From Planctomycetota bacterium (GTDB taxonomy: Bacteria; Planctomycetota; UBA11346): a DNA stretch of 63,542 bases. The stretch covers positions 1 through 63,542 of the forward strand of contig JANQLF010000091.1 in the NCBI GenBank assembly GCA_028280785.1, read 5' to 3'. Below, in pieces: positions 46,852-55,724 of this stretch. The translations under genes were made by a program, and so were the position numbers. Below the pieces are notes generated by a model. It saw only the letters and a list, made by a program, of their open reading frames with translations. It was not told the DNA's origin and ran no database searches. Positions within the stretch are counted from its first letter, which is position 1. Each line of letters begins with the position of its first letter.

Positions 46852-47973
46852 TTATAAATTGTGAATACGTATGTTTGATTCAGTGTTGGGGCTGAATTTT
46901 TTTTGAGCAATGTCATTGGCAACCGCGATGGTGCAGCGGTCTTGTTTTTCTGATTGCTCAAATATTTCACGTAGGCGTGGGCTGATTTTATCAACTTCTT
47001 GGCGCGCGCGATCAGCGTCGTAATCAGAGCCGCTTTCACAGGCAATATTAACGATGCCACCAGCATTAATCACATAATCAGGAACATAGAGCACCTGGCG
47101 TTGTTTTAATTCATTGGCGATCGACTCGGTGCTTAACTGATTATTGGCGGCGCCCGCAATAACAGATACTTGTAATTTTTCGAGTGTCTGTGGATTAACC
47201 GTCGCACCGAGAGCGCAGGGTGCATAGACATCTGCTGCAATGCTATATATATCGTCAGGTGCACATGTTTTTGCCTGAAAAGCGTCCTTGACACGTTTAA
47301 TTGAATCTTGACGAACATCAGTAACGGTCAGTCGTGCGCCAGCTTCGTGTAATAGTTCACATAAATGATGACCAACATGACCGAGACCTTGTACAGCAAC
47401 GTGGACACCTTTTAACGAGTCTGTTTGCAGGCGAAATTGTACGGCTTCTTTTATGCCCAAGAAAACACCATAGGCAGTGAATGGCGAAGGGTCACCACTT
47501 TTGTCAGCGAGACCGAAAATATGTTTGCTGTTTTTATGAATATTGGCCATGTCCTCAGGACTCGTACCGACATCTTCTGCGGTACAGTAATCACCATTTA
47601 AAACTTCGAGCGCACGTCCGAAGGAGGCGAAGACATCGCTGCGACTGTATTTGCTGAAATCAGGCGCGAGAATTACTGCTTTGCCTCCGCCAAATGCAAG
47701 ATCGGCCATAGCGTTTTTATAAGTCATGCCTTGGGATAAGCGCAAGACGTCAGTTAAAGCGTCGCTGAGTTCGTCATATTGCCATAAACGACAGCCGCCA
47801 ACACCAGGACCACGCGATGTATTATGAACGGCAATTAAACAATGGAGACCGGTCTTATCGTCATGAATACAGGCAACGTGCTTATGCTGGTCAAAGTCAG
47901 GGAGACCTTGCGTTAAACTTTGGAACTGTGTATCAGTTTGAATAGATTGTTCTATCGGCATGGACTGCATCAT
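46852..47973 (-). CDS. Leucine/valine-type amino-acid dehydrogenase
   Basis: 373 aa. N-terminal Glu/Leu/Phe/Val dehydrogenase domain: RGPGVGGCRLW, QGMTYKNAMADLAFGGGKAVI with the two conserved Lys, and TAEDVGTSPEDM. C-terminal NAD-binding domain with VAVQGLGHVGHHLCELLHEAGA (Rossmann GxGxxG) and VIAGAANNQL. Family enzymes convert branched-chain amino acids to 2-oxoacids plus NADH and ammonia. Two leading ATGs, at 47973 and 47970, are followed by a third at 47961. Its products (2-oxoisovalerate and the like) are the expected substrates for the oxidoreductase at 37675. Confidence 0.88.
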   Translation of the reverse strand: MMQSMPIEQSIQTDTQFQSLTQGLPDFDQHKHVACIHDDKTGLHCLIAVHNTSRGPGVGGCRLWQYDELSDALTDVLRLSQGMTYKNAMADLAFGGGKAVILAPDFSKYSRSDVFASFGRALEVLNGDYCTAEDVGTSPEDMANIHKNSKHIFGLADKSGDPSPFTAYGVFLGIKEAVQFRLQTDSLKGVHVAVQGLGHVGHHLCELLHEAGARLTVTDVRQDSIKRVKDAFQAKTCAPDDIYSIAADVYAPCALGATVNPQTLEKLQVSVIAGAANNQLSTESIANELKQRQVLYVPDYVINAGGIVNIACESGSDYDADRARQEVDKISPRLREIFEQSEKQDRCTIAVANDIAQKKFSPNTESNIRIHNL

Positions 47974-48051
47974 GGTTTAATAATCTTATTCTTGTCATTT
48001 AAAACGTAAAACAAGTTTTATTGTATTTCTCTAACGGTCTTGTTTGCCAAT

Positions 48052-48085
48052 AAAAAGAGCAGGCCTACAAAGGCCTGCTCTTTTT
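48052..48085. terminator. Bidirectional intrinsic terminator
   Basis: AAAAA, a perfect 10-bp stem GAGCAGGCCT/AGGCCTGCTC with a 4-base loop, then TTTTT. It lies just downstream of the glycoside hydrolase stop on the minus strand and separates it from the dehydrogenase operon's upstream region. Confidence 0.9.
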
Positions 48086-48098
48086 ATTTGAAAGAATA

Positions 48099-50282
48099 CT
48101 ATTTATAAGGGTGACCATCGAATGAGATGACCAATGCCTCTGGTTGCTGCCAAGAGAATTTAAATTCCTTGCCATTTTTTAATTTCTTACCAGTGCGTTC
48201 GTTAACAACATTTTTCATTGTCTTATCAAAGGTCAGCGTGACATTTGCTTTATTGGTTTTAAGTCCTTTTGAGTTACCGCCACCGAGTGAGGTTTTGGTG
48301 CTGTCAGGATTGGTAACCACAAAGAGAATGGTGCGGCCTTCTTTTTCCCAGTAAGCAATTTCATAGTTTGCAGCATCAGAGCCAGCATCAGGAATGCTGA
48401 CCCAGCGTTTGACGCCAGAGCTCTTAACTGGATCGATAAACGTAGAGCGTTTAGCCATGCCAGCATTGTCGTTATTTTGACGATAGGCATTATACCATTG
48501 TGGTGAGAGGTTGAGCAAATAGGCGTTACCTTTGCCAACTTTATTATGATTATTCACCTTCATAGCTTTTACGGCAACGTTGAAGCCACTACCGTCTTTT
48601 TTACACGTAGTCTTTTTGGTTAGGAAGGCATTATATTTGCCAGCCTCAGACCAGCACACATCTTGGTTGACTTCAACCCACAGTGTATCGCCAAACACAT
48701 CTTTTGCTGACATGTTCATGTCATGCTTGACGCCAAAGACATCGTCGAGACCGCCGCCATCTTTGCGCGCTTTGCCGTGTTGATCGAATAAAGCAGGCAT
48801 GAAGTCAGCAACTAAAGTACCGCCATTTTCAACGAATTTCTTAATGTGTTTAATTTCGACGTCAGATAAGCAGTAAACAGCAGGGAGAATCAAAGTTTTG
48901 TATTTCTTTGGAATGCCACCATCTTGAATCACATCAACGTAATTGATGAAGGTAAATTGCAGACCTTCATCTTGCAGCATTTTGCGCCAGGCGCGCATAC
49001 CAACGCTATAGGTGCTGCGTTTAGGGTCGCCATTTCGATTTGGCCAAGTTTTACCATGTGATTCTGCATCGAGAATCCAGCCCATTTGGATCGAAGCGTG
49101 GCTATAATATACAGCGACATTATCGTCGATATATTCAGCCTTGGCTAATAATGGCCCAATTTTTTGGCCAGCTTCTAAATAGTGTGGTGCAACTTGTGCA
49201 TGCCATGGTTTTGGTGTTTTGCCATCGAACCAGGCTTGCACCCAACCGATGTGTCCACGATTGCCTTTAGCTAACGAGTACCAGCACTGCCAAATGGTAT
49301 CGTTTGCAGTTTTATGGAAATGCGTTGAAACAATAGGTAATGCTTGTTTAGGATTGAATGAGCGAATCACGTTTTGTGTATCGTCCAAGCCATAGGCCTC
49401 AACAAATTGCACTTTACGCATAATTTTCGCATAGTCATAGCCACCGAATGCATTTGGTGATTGTGCGCCTACAAATCCAACGGGAATATCCGGATCTACA
49501 GAGTTGCCAAATTCGACTAAACGACCAAGGAAGTTATTCCAATGCGAATCATTAAATGACCACTGATTCATTAACTGACTACAATCGAAGTCTTTCAGTT
49601 TCCAGCCTTTCAATTTAGGGCGCAAATTATTGTAGCCAATCCAGCCAGGATTAGCTGGTGCATTGCTTGCCCCATAAACTTCTTTGAGCCATTCACGGTA
49701 AACTTTGTCATCAGTAATGCGCCACATCGTCGGGCGAATAAACGAACCCCAACTAATTTCGTCATCTAACGAATAGGCAGAACGATATGGTGAGGACTTG
49801 AGGCCTTTGATTCGCTTGTCCATTAATCCGGTGAGCTTTTTATAGAGCGCTTCATTAACTGGCACGCGACGCATACCAGTACCTGGAAGATTTTTCTTTA
49901 GGGAATCAACATCTTTTTTCTTTTTGTGGTATAAGAGAAGATCGCCTTTGCCAGCGGTGTGGTCATTATAAAAGCGTAGTTTGTATTTATTGATCCAATC
50001 AAGGTATTTAGTGTTGCCATGATCGGTGAAGGCACCGTTGTAACCCATCTCTTGGCAAAATTTGCCACCTTCATCGGTTTGTCCAATGCCCCATTGATAA
50101 TACCACGGCATATAAATCCAACTTGGCCATGCTTTATAGGCCCAGTCTTTGTCTTGTTTAACGCGTTTAAAATCCTTGCTGGATTTAACGTAATTTTCGT
50201 AGGCATCAGCCGCATGGGCACTTGTTGTGAAGCATAATAAAAATGCACAGAGACAAGTGGAAAGTGACATAATGTGTTTCAT
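48099..50282 (-). CDS. Secreted beta-galactosidase-like glycoside hydrolase
   Basis: 727 aa. Signal peptide MKHIMSLSTCLCAFLLCFTT with a likely cut after SAHA. A TIM-barrel-like N-terminal region includes YSLDDEISWGS, where paired acids precede the barrel strand end as in GH-A clan proton donors, and VEAYGLDDTQNV. Next comes a GH42-type trimerisation (glutamine-amidotransferase-like) domain, about 380-530: ILPAVYCLSDVEIKHIKKF and ENGGTLVADF. A beta domain with ETILF-type strands ends the protein. It is expected to act on a galactoside or related glycan outside the cytoplasm; exact family and substrate are not established. AGAGGAGC precedes the start. It is divergent from the AAC(3) operon, across candidate operators. 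Confidence 0.75.
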   Translation of the reverse strand: MKHIMSLSTCLCAFLLCFTTSAHAADAYENYVKSSKDFKRVKQDKDWAYKAWPSWIYMPWYYQWGIGQTDEGGKFCQEMGYNGAFTDHGNTKYLDWINKYKLRFYNDHTAGKGDLLLYHKKKKDVDSLKKNLPGTGMRRVPVNEALYKKLTGLMDKRIKGLKSSPYRSAYSLDDEISWGSFIRPTMWRITDDKVYREWLKEVYGASNAPANPGWIGYNNLRPKLKGWKLKDFDCSQLMNQWSFNDSHWNNFLGRLVEFGNSVDPDIPVGFVGAQSPNAFGGYDYAKIMRKVQFVEAYGLDDTQNVIRSFNPKQALPIVSTHFHKTANDTIWQCWYSLAKGNRGHIGWVQAWFDGKTPKPWHAQVAPHYLEAGQKIGPLLAKAEYIDDNVAVYYSHASIQMGWILDAESHGKTWPNRNGDPKRSTYSVGMRAWRKMLQDEGLQFTFINYVDVIQDGGIPKKYKTLILPAVYCLSDVEIKHIKKFVENGGTLVADFMPALFDQHGKARKDGGGLDDVFGVKHDMNMSAKDVFGDTLWVEVNQDVCWSEAGKYNAFLTKKTTCKKDGSGFNVAVKAMKVNNHNKVGKGNAYLLNLSPQWYNAYRQNNDNAGMAKRSTFIDPVKSSGVKRWVSIPDAGSDAANYEIAYWEKEGRTILFVVTNPDSTKTSLGGGNSKGLKTNKANVTLTFDKTMKNVVNERTGKKLKNGKEFKFSWQQPEALVISFDGHPYK

Positions 50283-50463
50283 TGCGGATTCGCTCCTCTT
50301 TGAAAAGAAAAACTTGTTTAAAAGTAACGCTGTTGAAGCGTTGGATCAGCTACTTTAGGAAAACCCAAATAGCGTCAATTGTAATTCAATGCGATTAGGG
50401 GTGAGAAAAGGGAAAGGGTACTGCACTCCATAAATTGTATCCAAAAAGGCGTCACAAATAAGA

Positions 50464-50480
50464 ACACCAACGGTTGGTGT
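50464..50480. promoter_or_regulatory. Perfect 17-bp palindrome, operator candidate 1
   Basis: ACACCAAC-G-GTTGGTGT lies in the 530-bp divergent spacer 50283-50812, which otherwise holds no gene and is AT-rich. The shape, with an odd central base, suits a LacI- or GntR-type dimer. It overlaps the next palindrome by 2 bp. Confidence 0.6.
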
Positions 50481-50497
50481 ATATCAAACTGATATAC
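50479..50497. promoter_or_regulatory. Perfect 19-bp palindrome, operator candidate 2
   Basis: GTATATCA-AAC-TGATATAC has two perfect 8-bp arms around a 3-bp centre. It shares the core ATATCA-N3-TGATAT with the site at 50685-50704, which supports a real binding motif. It lies about 190 bp upstream of the glycoside hydrolase start. Confidence 0.65.
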
Positions 50498-50684
50498 CAT
50501 TATGAATATAATCAGTCTATAGGCGATCGCAAATTAGCAAACTGTTCTATGTTTAAAACAAGTGTACTGCAATCTGTAGTTTTTTATTTAATTAGTAAAA
50601 ATACAGGTAAAAATGCAATATATTGAGAATACATTAATAACATATTTAAAAAAGCAGAACACTGCATAAGTGGTTTATAACACT

Positions 50685-50704
50685 TGATATATCAGATTGA
50701 TATC
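50685..50704. promoter_or_regulatory. Second copy of the ATATCA-N3-TGATAT motif
   Basis: TGATATATCAGATTGATATC contains ATATCA-GAT-TGATAT plus an extra overlapping half-site (TGATATATCA is itself palindromic). It lies about 110 bp upstream of the acetyltransferase start, so the two copies sit one near each divergent gene. The GntR-type protein at 53134 is the natural candidate binder. Confidence 0.65.
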
Positions 50705-50812
50705 CCTAGGTGCACTCATAGTATTGAAAAATAGAGGCCTTTTCTGTGGCTGGTCTACCTGCTTATTCAAGCGGCTTTTTTAATTATTTTTGACTTCTTT
50801 CTATAGGTGAAA

Positions 50813-51604
50813 ATGTTTACTGCAGCGCAATTAACTGACGATTTTCGTAAAATTGGTATCGAAGCTGGCGATATTCTAACTGTTCATAGTTCTATGAAAA
50901 AAATCGGCGACCAAGTTGATGGTGGGCCGCAGGCTGTTATCCAGGCATTGCTCGATGCTCTTGGTGAAGACGGCACCTTGATCATGCCGGTGTTCACCAG
51001 TCCAAAAGAATTTATAGACCTCAATGAAGAATCATCGCGATTGGGTCTTATAACTGAAACGTTTCGCATCTGGCCTGAAGTATTACGCAGCAATGATGCG
51101 ACGCATTCAGTAGCTGCGATCGGAAAACATGCCGAGGAAATCCTCGCTGGGCACGAAGATGTAGCGCCATTGGATGAAAACAGTCCATTACATAAAGCTG
51201 CGCTGATGGGGGGTAAAGTGCTTCATCTTGGCACTGATCTCAAGTCATGTTCACTGGTGCATGTCGCGGAATCAATTCTAGATATTCCTTACCAGCATAT
51301 TCCGTACCCAGGTTACGAAAATGAAATTCGTTATAAAGGGACTGATGGTGTGGAACGTGTCCAAACACGCACAAAATCACCAGGCGATAGCAATGGTTTC
51401 TTGGTGCTAATGGAAAGGCCTGGTGTTCAGAAAATTTGTAAGACGGGACTTATCGGTCATGCCACATCGTATTTATTTGATGCTAAGATTTTACTCGATG
51501 AAACGATAGCGTTGCTGAAAGAAGATCCGGCTGGTCTCTTATGCTGGAAAGATTTTTGTAAAATTTGTGGTCCACGACGCGAAGCGTTGGCTCAACAAAA
51601 TTAA
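50813..51604 (+). CDS. AAC(3)-family N-acetyltransferase
   Basis: 263 aa from the ATG at 50813 (AGGTG five bases upstream); a GTG at 50807 is the alternative. Family blocks: GDILTVHSSMKKIG, GTLIMPVFTSP, SNDATHSVAAIGKHA (a conserved His), DENSPLHKAALMGGKVLHLG, and the late Cys-rich end. AAC(3) enzymes acetylate aminoglycosides, but many relatives act on other amines such as aminosugars. Here the gene leads an operon with a transglutaminase-fold protein and a regulator, opposite a glycoside hydrolase, so an aminosugar or metabolic amine is the better guess. Confidence 0.82.
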   Translation: MFTAAQLTDDFRKIGIEAGDILTVHSSMKKIGDQVDGGPQAVIQALLDALGEDGTLIMPVFTSPKEFIDLNEESSRLGLITETFRIWPEVLRSNDATHSVAAIGKHAEEILAGHEDVAPLDENSPLHKAALMGGKVLHLGTDLKSCSLVHVAESILDIPYQHIPYPGYENEIRYKGTDGVERVQTRTKSPGDSNGFLVLMERPGVQKICKTGLIGHATSYLFDAKILLDETIALLKEDPAGLLCWKDFCKICGPRREALAQQN

Positions 51605-51624
51605 AAGGTTACTGGGGTAATCGT

Positions 51625-53130
51625 ATGACAGCACAAGGTATTTGGTTAGGCAATAATTCGTGGCCAAGTAATGAATCGTGTGGGCAATTTGCCCAAGATG
51701 TCTTTCGTCTCGCAGGCGCACAAACCGATAAAGAAAAGGCTTTTGCATTTTATACGTGGTTTAGTCGCTGCATGATGCGTGGACCTAATTTATTAACACC
51801 CGATCGTTCTGGCACTCATGTACGTAATTATGATGCGTTGCCATTATTAACCAGTTGGGGCCATGGTGAATGTACGTTTTGGGGTTGGGTGGCGACAGAA
51901 TGTCTGGTTGCTGGTGGTTTAAAAGCACGCCGTGTTGTCGTGCATAATCAGGGCCACACCTATTACGAAATTTGGTATAAAGGCGATGATGGTGTTGAGC
52001 AATGGCATGCCTTTGATCCATTTAGTGCCTGGTATTTTCTCAATGAAAATGGTGAAGTTGCTTCCTGTGAGCAACTCGCGGCAAATCCACAGTTAGCACA
52101 GAATCCGATCAAAGGCCATGTAGTACCATTGGGCCATCATCCAGAGCGCGGTAATTTAGCACATCGCCATCGTACCGAAGATCAGATTTTTATTGATCAA
52201 CCGATACGTGATGAGAAAAATGAGTGGGTGCTTGAGAAAGGCATGGAAGTAACGCTGAATTTCTTCCCAGAAGCACCACATAATGCGCTCTTTGCTAATT
52301 CGCGTTCAACTGCACCGGTGACTAAGTGTGAACGTCGCCACGGTTCGCACTGCGACATATCTGCGATAAGTAAATTAGGATTTCAACAACAAAAAGAAAA
52401 CCTGCCCTATTGGGAAAACTACATGTGGCCGACGCTTGAAACAGGTTACATGAATGAGGGGCGTCCAGTGCGTTGGCACGGCACCGGAGCGTTGCGCTGG
52501 AAGCCTTTGCAACAGGGATTAGATGTTTGTTGTGAGCATCACAACGCCGTTATCGAAAACGGTAGTTTAAAACCATCCGGTTCGCATGAGTTCACTGAAG
52601 TCTGGTATCATTTTAAATCACCGTATTTAATTTCAGGCTTATTCGTTGATTATGATGTTGTTGGTGCTGGTGGAGATTTCTTTGGTATGTGCATTAGTAC
52701 AGATGACCGTCGTTCGTGGTGGCCGCTGTCATTGAAATCGAATGCACCGCATTACGGAACGACGAGTAACGGTCAAAAACAGTGGCTCGATAAAGAAGCC
52801 AGTGTGCAAGGTCTGCAAGAGTTTTGGCTGCGCGTTGATATGGTTAGCCATCAAGACGACATTTCTTTGGCCATGCAGGGATTAGATATCACCGTGGCAT
52901 TCCAACATAATATGCATGTGCAGCCGCGCTTATTGCCACAGCAAAATGAATTGTGGTTACACGCACAGGATAAAACCAACGGTGAAAAAGTATCTGCTAC
53001 GTGGATTTACCAGAAAGATGGTGAGGAACATCACCTGAACTTGGGTGAAACCCAGGGTAAGGCGATTGAGATCGATGCCAATAAACCAGCAGACATTCAC
53101 ATGACTGCAATCAAACTGCGTTGTGAATAA
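51625..53130 (+). CDS. Transglutaminase-fold protein with C-terminal beta-rich region
   Basis: 501 aa from the ATG at 51625 (GGGG nine bases upstream), 20 bp after the acetyltransferase. The transglutaminase core is at about 75-135: Cys in WGHGECTFWGWVA, His in NQGHTYYEIWY, and Asp in WHAFDPFSAWYF, a complete Cys-His-Asp triad. The remaining 350 residues are beta-rich, with Trp-rich motifs (DDRRSWWPLSLKSN) like a carbohydrate-binding sandwich. No signal peptide is seen. Candidates are a protease, an amidase or a peptide:N-glycanase-like enzyme, all of which use this fold. Function is open. Confidence 0.75.
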   Translation: MTAQGIWLGNNSWPSNESCGQFAQDVFRLAGAQTDKEKAFAFYTWFSRCMMRGPNLLTPDRSGTHVRNYDALPLLTSWGHGECTFWGWVATECLVAGGLKARRVVVHNQGHTYYEIWYKGDDGVEQWHAFDPFSAWYFLNENGEVASCEQLAANPQLAQNPIKGHVVPLGHHPERGNLAHRHRTEDQIFIDQPIRDEKNEWVLEKGMEVTLNFFPEAPHNALFANSRSTAPVTKCERRHGSHCDISAISKLGFQQQKENLPYWENYMWPTLETGYMNEGRPVRWHGTGALRWKPLQQGLDVCCEHHNAVIENGSLKPSGSHEFTEVWYHFKSPYLISGLFVDYDVVGAGGDFFGMCISTDDRRSWWPLSLKSNAPHYGTTSNGQKQWLDKEASVQGLQEFWLRVDMVSHQDDISLAMQGLDITVAFQHNMHVQPRLLPQQNELWLHAQDKTNGEKVSATWIYQKDGEEHHLNLGETQGKAIEIDANKPADIHMTAIKLRCE

Positions 53131-53133
53131 ATC

Positions 53134-54246
53134 ATGAAACCAATCAAGCAGCCGGTCTACAAACAAATAGCTGAGAAATTGCGCGAAGAGCTGTGGCGCT
53201 TTAAGCCAGGTGAAAGTTTCTTTTCTGATCGCGATATCGCCAAGAATTTTCAAGTAAATGTGTTAACGGCACGTCGTGCAGTGATGCAATTGGTGGACAG
53301 TAAACAATTAGAGCGCATTCCACGTAAGGGCACTTTCGTTAAAGATGCACCAAAGTCGCCAAAGACTGCAAAGGCTAAGCGACAATCTAATCGAGTAGAT
53401 ACCTATCGATTTATTCATTATTTGCCAACGACGTCGGTTGTTGATATCGATCCTTATTTTTCAAGTGTTTATACCAATAGTATGCAACAGATTCGTCATA
53501 TGGGCGGTGATTTGGTGTTCTCAAGTATTATGTCGGCAGACGATTTAGTTTTATTGCCCAAAGTCATTCGTGAGCGTGGTGAACAGGGTGTTCTCTTGGC
53601 CAGTTTAGTTGGCGAAAAATTGTGCAAGCAATTAAAAGCGATACGTGGCCTACAATTAATTGGTATCGATTGTGACTATTCGCATCTTGGCATAGATAGT
53701 GTGGTGTGGAATTTATTTGAAGTAGGTCGTCAGTGTGCAGAGCATTTATTACATGCCGGTCACACCCATCTTGCATATATTGGAATGCGCGTCTCTAATA
53801 ATGTTGCTGCGCAAAAGCCAGAATTAGCTTTATTGGGACAATGGCCAAATGCTCAACAATTATACGAAGGTTTTAAAACTGGCATTGCAGATTGGGAACG
53901 CGATCATCAAGTAGACATTCAATTTGATTTTACCAAGCAGCCAATTGAAGAAGTGATTGAAAAACTTGCCAACGCAGACAAACGCGCGACGGGTTATTTC
54001 TGTTTTAATGGTGAGCACGCTCGCCGCATTGCACAATTTTTGGATAGTACAGATCCAAAACATGCAGCACAGTACATGAGTTGGTCGGAGCCATCGCAGC
54101 AGCCACAGACCCCGATTGCTTCGATCACCTCACGCAGCAATGCGCGGGTCTTGTCGAATGTGGCGATCCAGGCTCTACGCTATCGCATCGAGAATCCTGA
54201 TAGTCCGGTGCGTATCCATAGTCTGCTGCCACAAATCATAGTATAA
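53134..54246 (+). CDS. GntR-family regulator with LacI/periplasmic-binding-like sensor domain
   Basis: 370 aa. N-terminal winged helix (about 1-70): PVYKQIAEKLREELW, SDRDIAKNFQVNVLTARRAV and ERIPRKGTFVKD are the classical GntR helices and wing. A LacI-like effector domain follows (about 85-370): VVDIDPYFSSVYTNSM, LLASLVGEK, GIDCDYSHLGIDSV, CAEHLLHAGHTHLAYIGMR, PIASITSRSN. It starts 3 bp after the transglutaminase-fold gene. It probably senses a sugar and controls this divergent locus through the palindromes at 50464-50704. The 338 bp that follow (54247-54584) hold no gene I can support. Confidence 0.88.
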   Translation: MKPIKQPVYKQIAEKLREELWRFKPGESFFSDRDIAKNFQVNVLTARRAVMQLVDSKQLERIPRKGTFVKDAPKSPKTAKAKRQSNRVDTYRFIHYLPTTSVVDIDPYFSSVYTNSMQQIRHMGGDLVFSSIMSADDLVLLPKVIRERGEQGVLLASLVGEKLCKQLKAIRGLQLIGIDCDYSHLGIDSVVWNLFEVGRQCAEHLLHAGHTHLAYIGMRVSNNVAAQKPELALLGQWPNAQQLYEGFKTGIADWERDHQVDIQFDFTKQPIEEVIEKLANADKRATGYFCFNGEHARRIAQFLDSTDPKHAAQYMSWSEPSQQPQTPIASITSRSNARVLSNVAIQALRYRIENPDSPVRIHSLLPQIIV

Positions 54247-54584
54247 CTAACACTTACATAGTATCACCGTGAGTGCCAATCCGAGCCTTAGCTAGTGGCC
54301 AATGGTGGTAGCAGATGGATGTTCTGCTAGCATATAACCCATTGCCTTCTCGAACAATCCGGTCTAAGTAAAGATGGAGCAAAATGTGACCTGTAGATCA
54401 ATGTATGAATTACAGTACACTTTTTCTCATTTTTAGGGGAATTAGATAAAATGAATTACCTAAGAAAATCATTAAATAGAACACTCAATTATATGTAAAA
54501 CGAAATAAAAATACGAGTGAATTTATGTCCGGAGTAAATAATATTTTTCGTCGAAACTGCAGATTAAATCAAGGATTTATTTTA

Positions 54585-55724
54585 ATGACTGCTGGTGCAA
54601 TGTTAAGAAAAAAAGCTTTCACGCTTATAGAATTATTAGTGGTCATGACTATTATGATAATTTTAGGATCAATGATTTTATCGTTCGTAATTATTGGTCA
54701 GCGTAGTAGTGCAAAAAATGAGACATTAGCATTGTTGACAAAAGTTGGAACAGCTATCGATGAATTTACAGCAGAAACAGGTGCTGTCCCTTTGCCTACA
54801 GGCAGTAAGACAGATCCTGAAAGTGGATCATGGTATCCTGCAGATAATGTTGGGTCTTGGGATAAGCAGCAATTATGGTGGCGTTTAACGCACGAAATGA
54901 CGGTCGATGAACGCCGACTTTTAAATAAAAAGGGCGAAGAGGCTGATGTAGCTGTCGATCGTTACCAGAGTAAAGTGTATATGGATAAAACGTATGATGG
55001 TGCAGAGGGAAGTACCTTTGAAGATATCATGTCCAAAGTTAATTCGACATATGGAATTGGTGATAAATATTTTGCAGAATTATATCGACGTAATGAAGGT
55101 CAGACCAATTGGCGATCTGGGACTAGTGGTCATGGTCGATGGAATGGCTTGAGTGGGTTGGGATTTTATAAGGTCCATTATCTTGCCATTAAAGGCGCAA
55201 TAGCCCGTGATTTAGCAGTGAGAAAATATTTAACATACCCTTGTTTGGATATGCAAGAAATTGGTAGTGATGCTTTTTTGCAAGATCAAACAATTGTCGA
55301 CTCATGGGGTAATCCTTTGATTTACGTTGCTCACTCTATTGCTGATATTCCAGCTGTTCAATTTGGATTTCGCTCACCATTCATGGAACCGCCACGTCAT
55401 GGTCGAAATTCACTAACCGATCGCAATCTAGACGGCACCATTGATAATAAGGATTGGTCGGTTGAACCGCCGGAAATCAATGACCCAGTTGATCATAATG
55501 GTGATTCAGCGGTAACACCTGATGACAAAGTTTGGAAATATGATCGCAATAACGATGGCGCTATTAATGAAAAGGACTGGGCGACTATTTTGTGGACTGC
55601 TTTGCCAGGTCGCGAAAACAGTTTCTTTTTAGCAAGTGCTGGTCCTGATGGTGAATTCAATACCTTGATCTCAGAATTGGAAAATGAAGACAACGTCAAT
55701 CTGATCGAGGATTTCAATGATTAA
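54585..55724 (+). CDS. Large GspG-like pseudopilin with three EF-hand-type loops
   Basis: 379 aa from the ATG at 54585 (AAGGA nine bases upstream); 54525 lacks a ribosome site. The prepilin signal is MLRKKA|FTLIELLVVMTIMIILGS with Glu at +5 and Ala, not Gly, at -1. The globular part is about three times the usual GspG size. Near the C-terminus are DRNLDGTIDNKD, DHNGDSAVTPDD and DRNNDGAINEKD, spaced like calcium loops; calcium near the C-terminus is known to stabilise GspG. It is first in an operon of five pilin-like genes. Expected in the inner membrane and a short periplasmic pseudopilus. Confidence 0.85.
   Translation: MTAGAMLRKKAFTLIELLVVMTIMIILGSMILSFVIIGQRSSAKNETLALLTKVGTAIDEFTAETGAVPLPTGSKTDPESGSWYPADNVGSWDKQQLWWRLTHEMTVDERRLLNKKGEEADVAVDRYQSKVYMDKTYDGAEGSTFEDIMSKVNSTYGIGDKYFAELYRRNEGQTNWRSGTSGHGRWNGLSGLGFYKVHYLAIKGAIARDLAVRKYLTYPCLDMQEIGSDAFLQDQTIVDSWGNPLIYVAHSIADIPAVQFGFRSPFMEPPRHGRNSLTDRNLDGTIDNKDWSVEPPEINDPVDHNGDSAVTPDDKVWKYDRNNDGAINEKDWATILWTALPGRENSFFLASAGPDGEFNTLISELENEDNVNLIEDFND

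Noticed and set aside
50813..51604. Acquired antibiotic-resistance gene
   Set aside because: It is in a chromosomal operon with a regulator and no integron, transposon or plasmid features; base composition looks like its neighbours.
54451..54498. A 15-codon open frame (MNYLRKSLNRTLNYM) as a leader peptide of the pseudopilin operon
   Set aside because: AGGGG is about 13 bases upstream, too far for a clear ribosome site. There is no attenuator-like hairpin or regulatory codon run.
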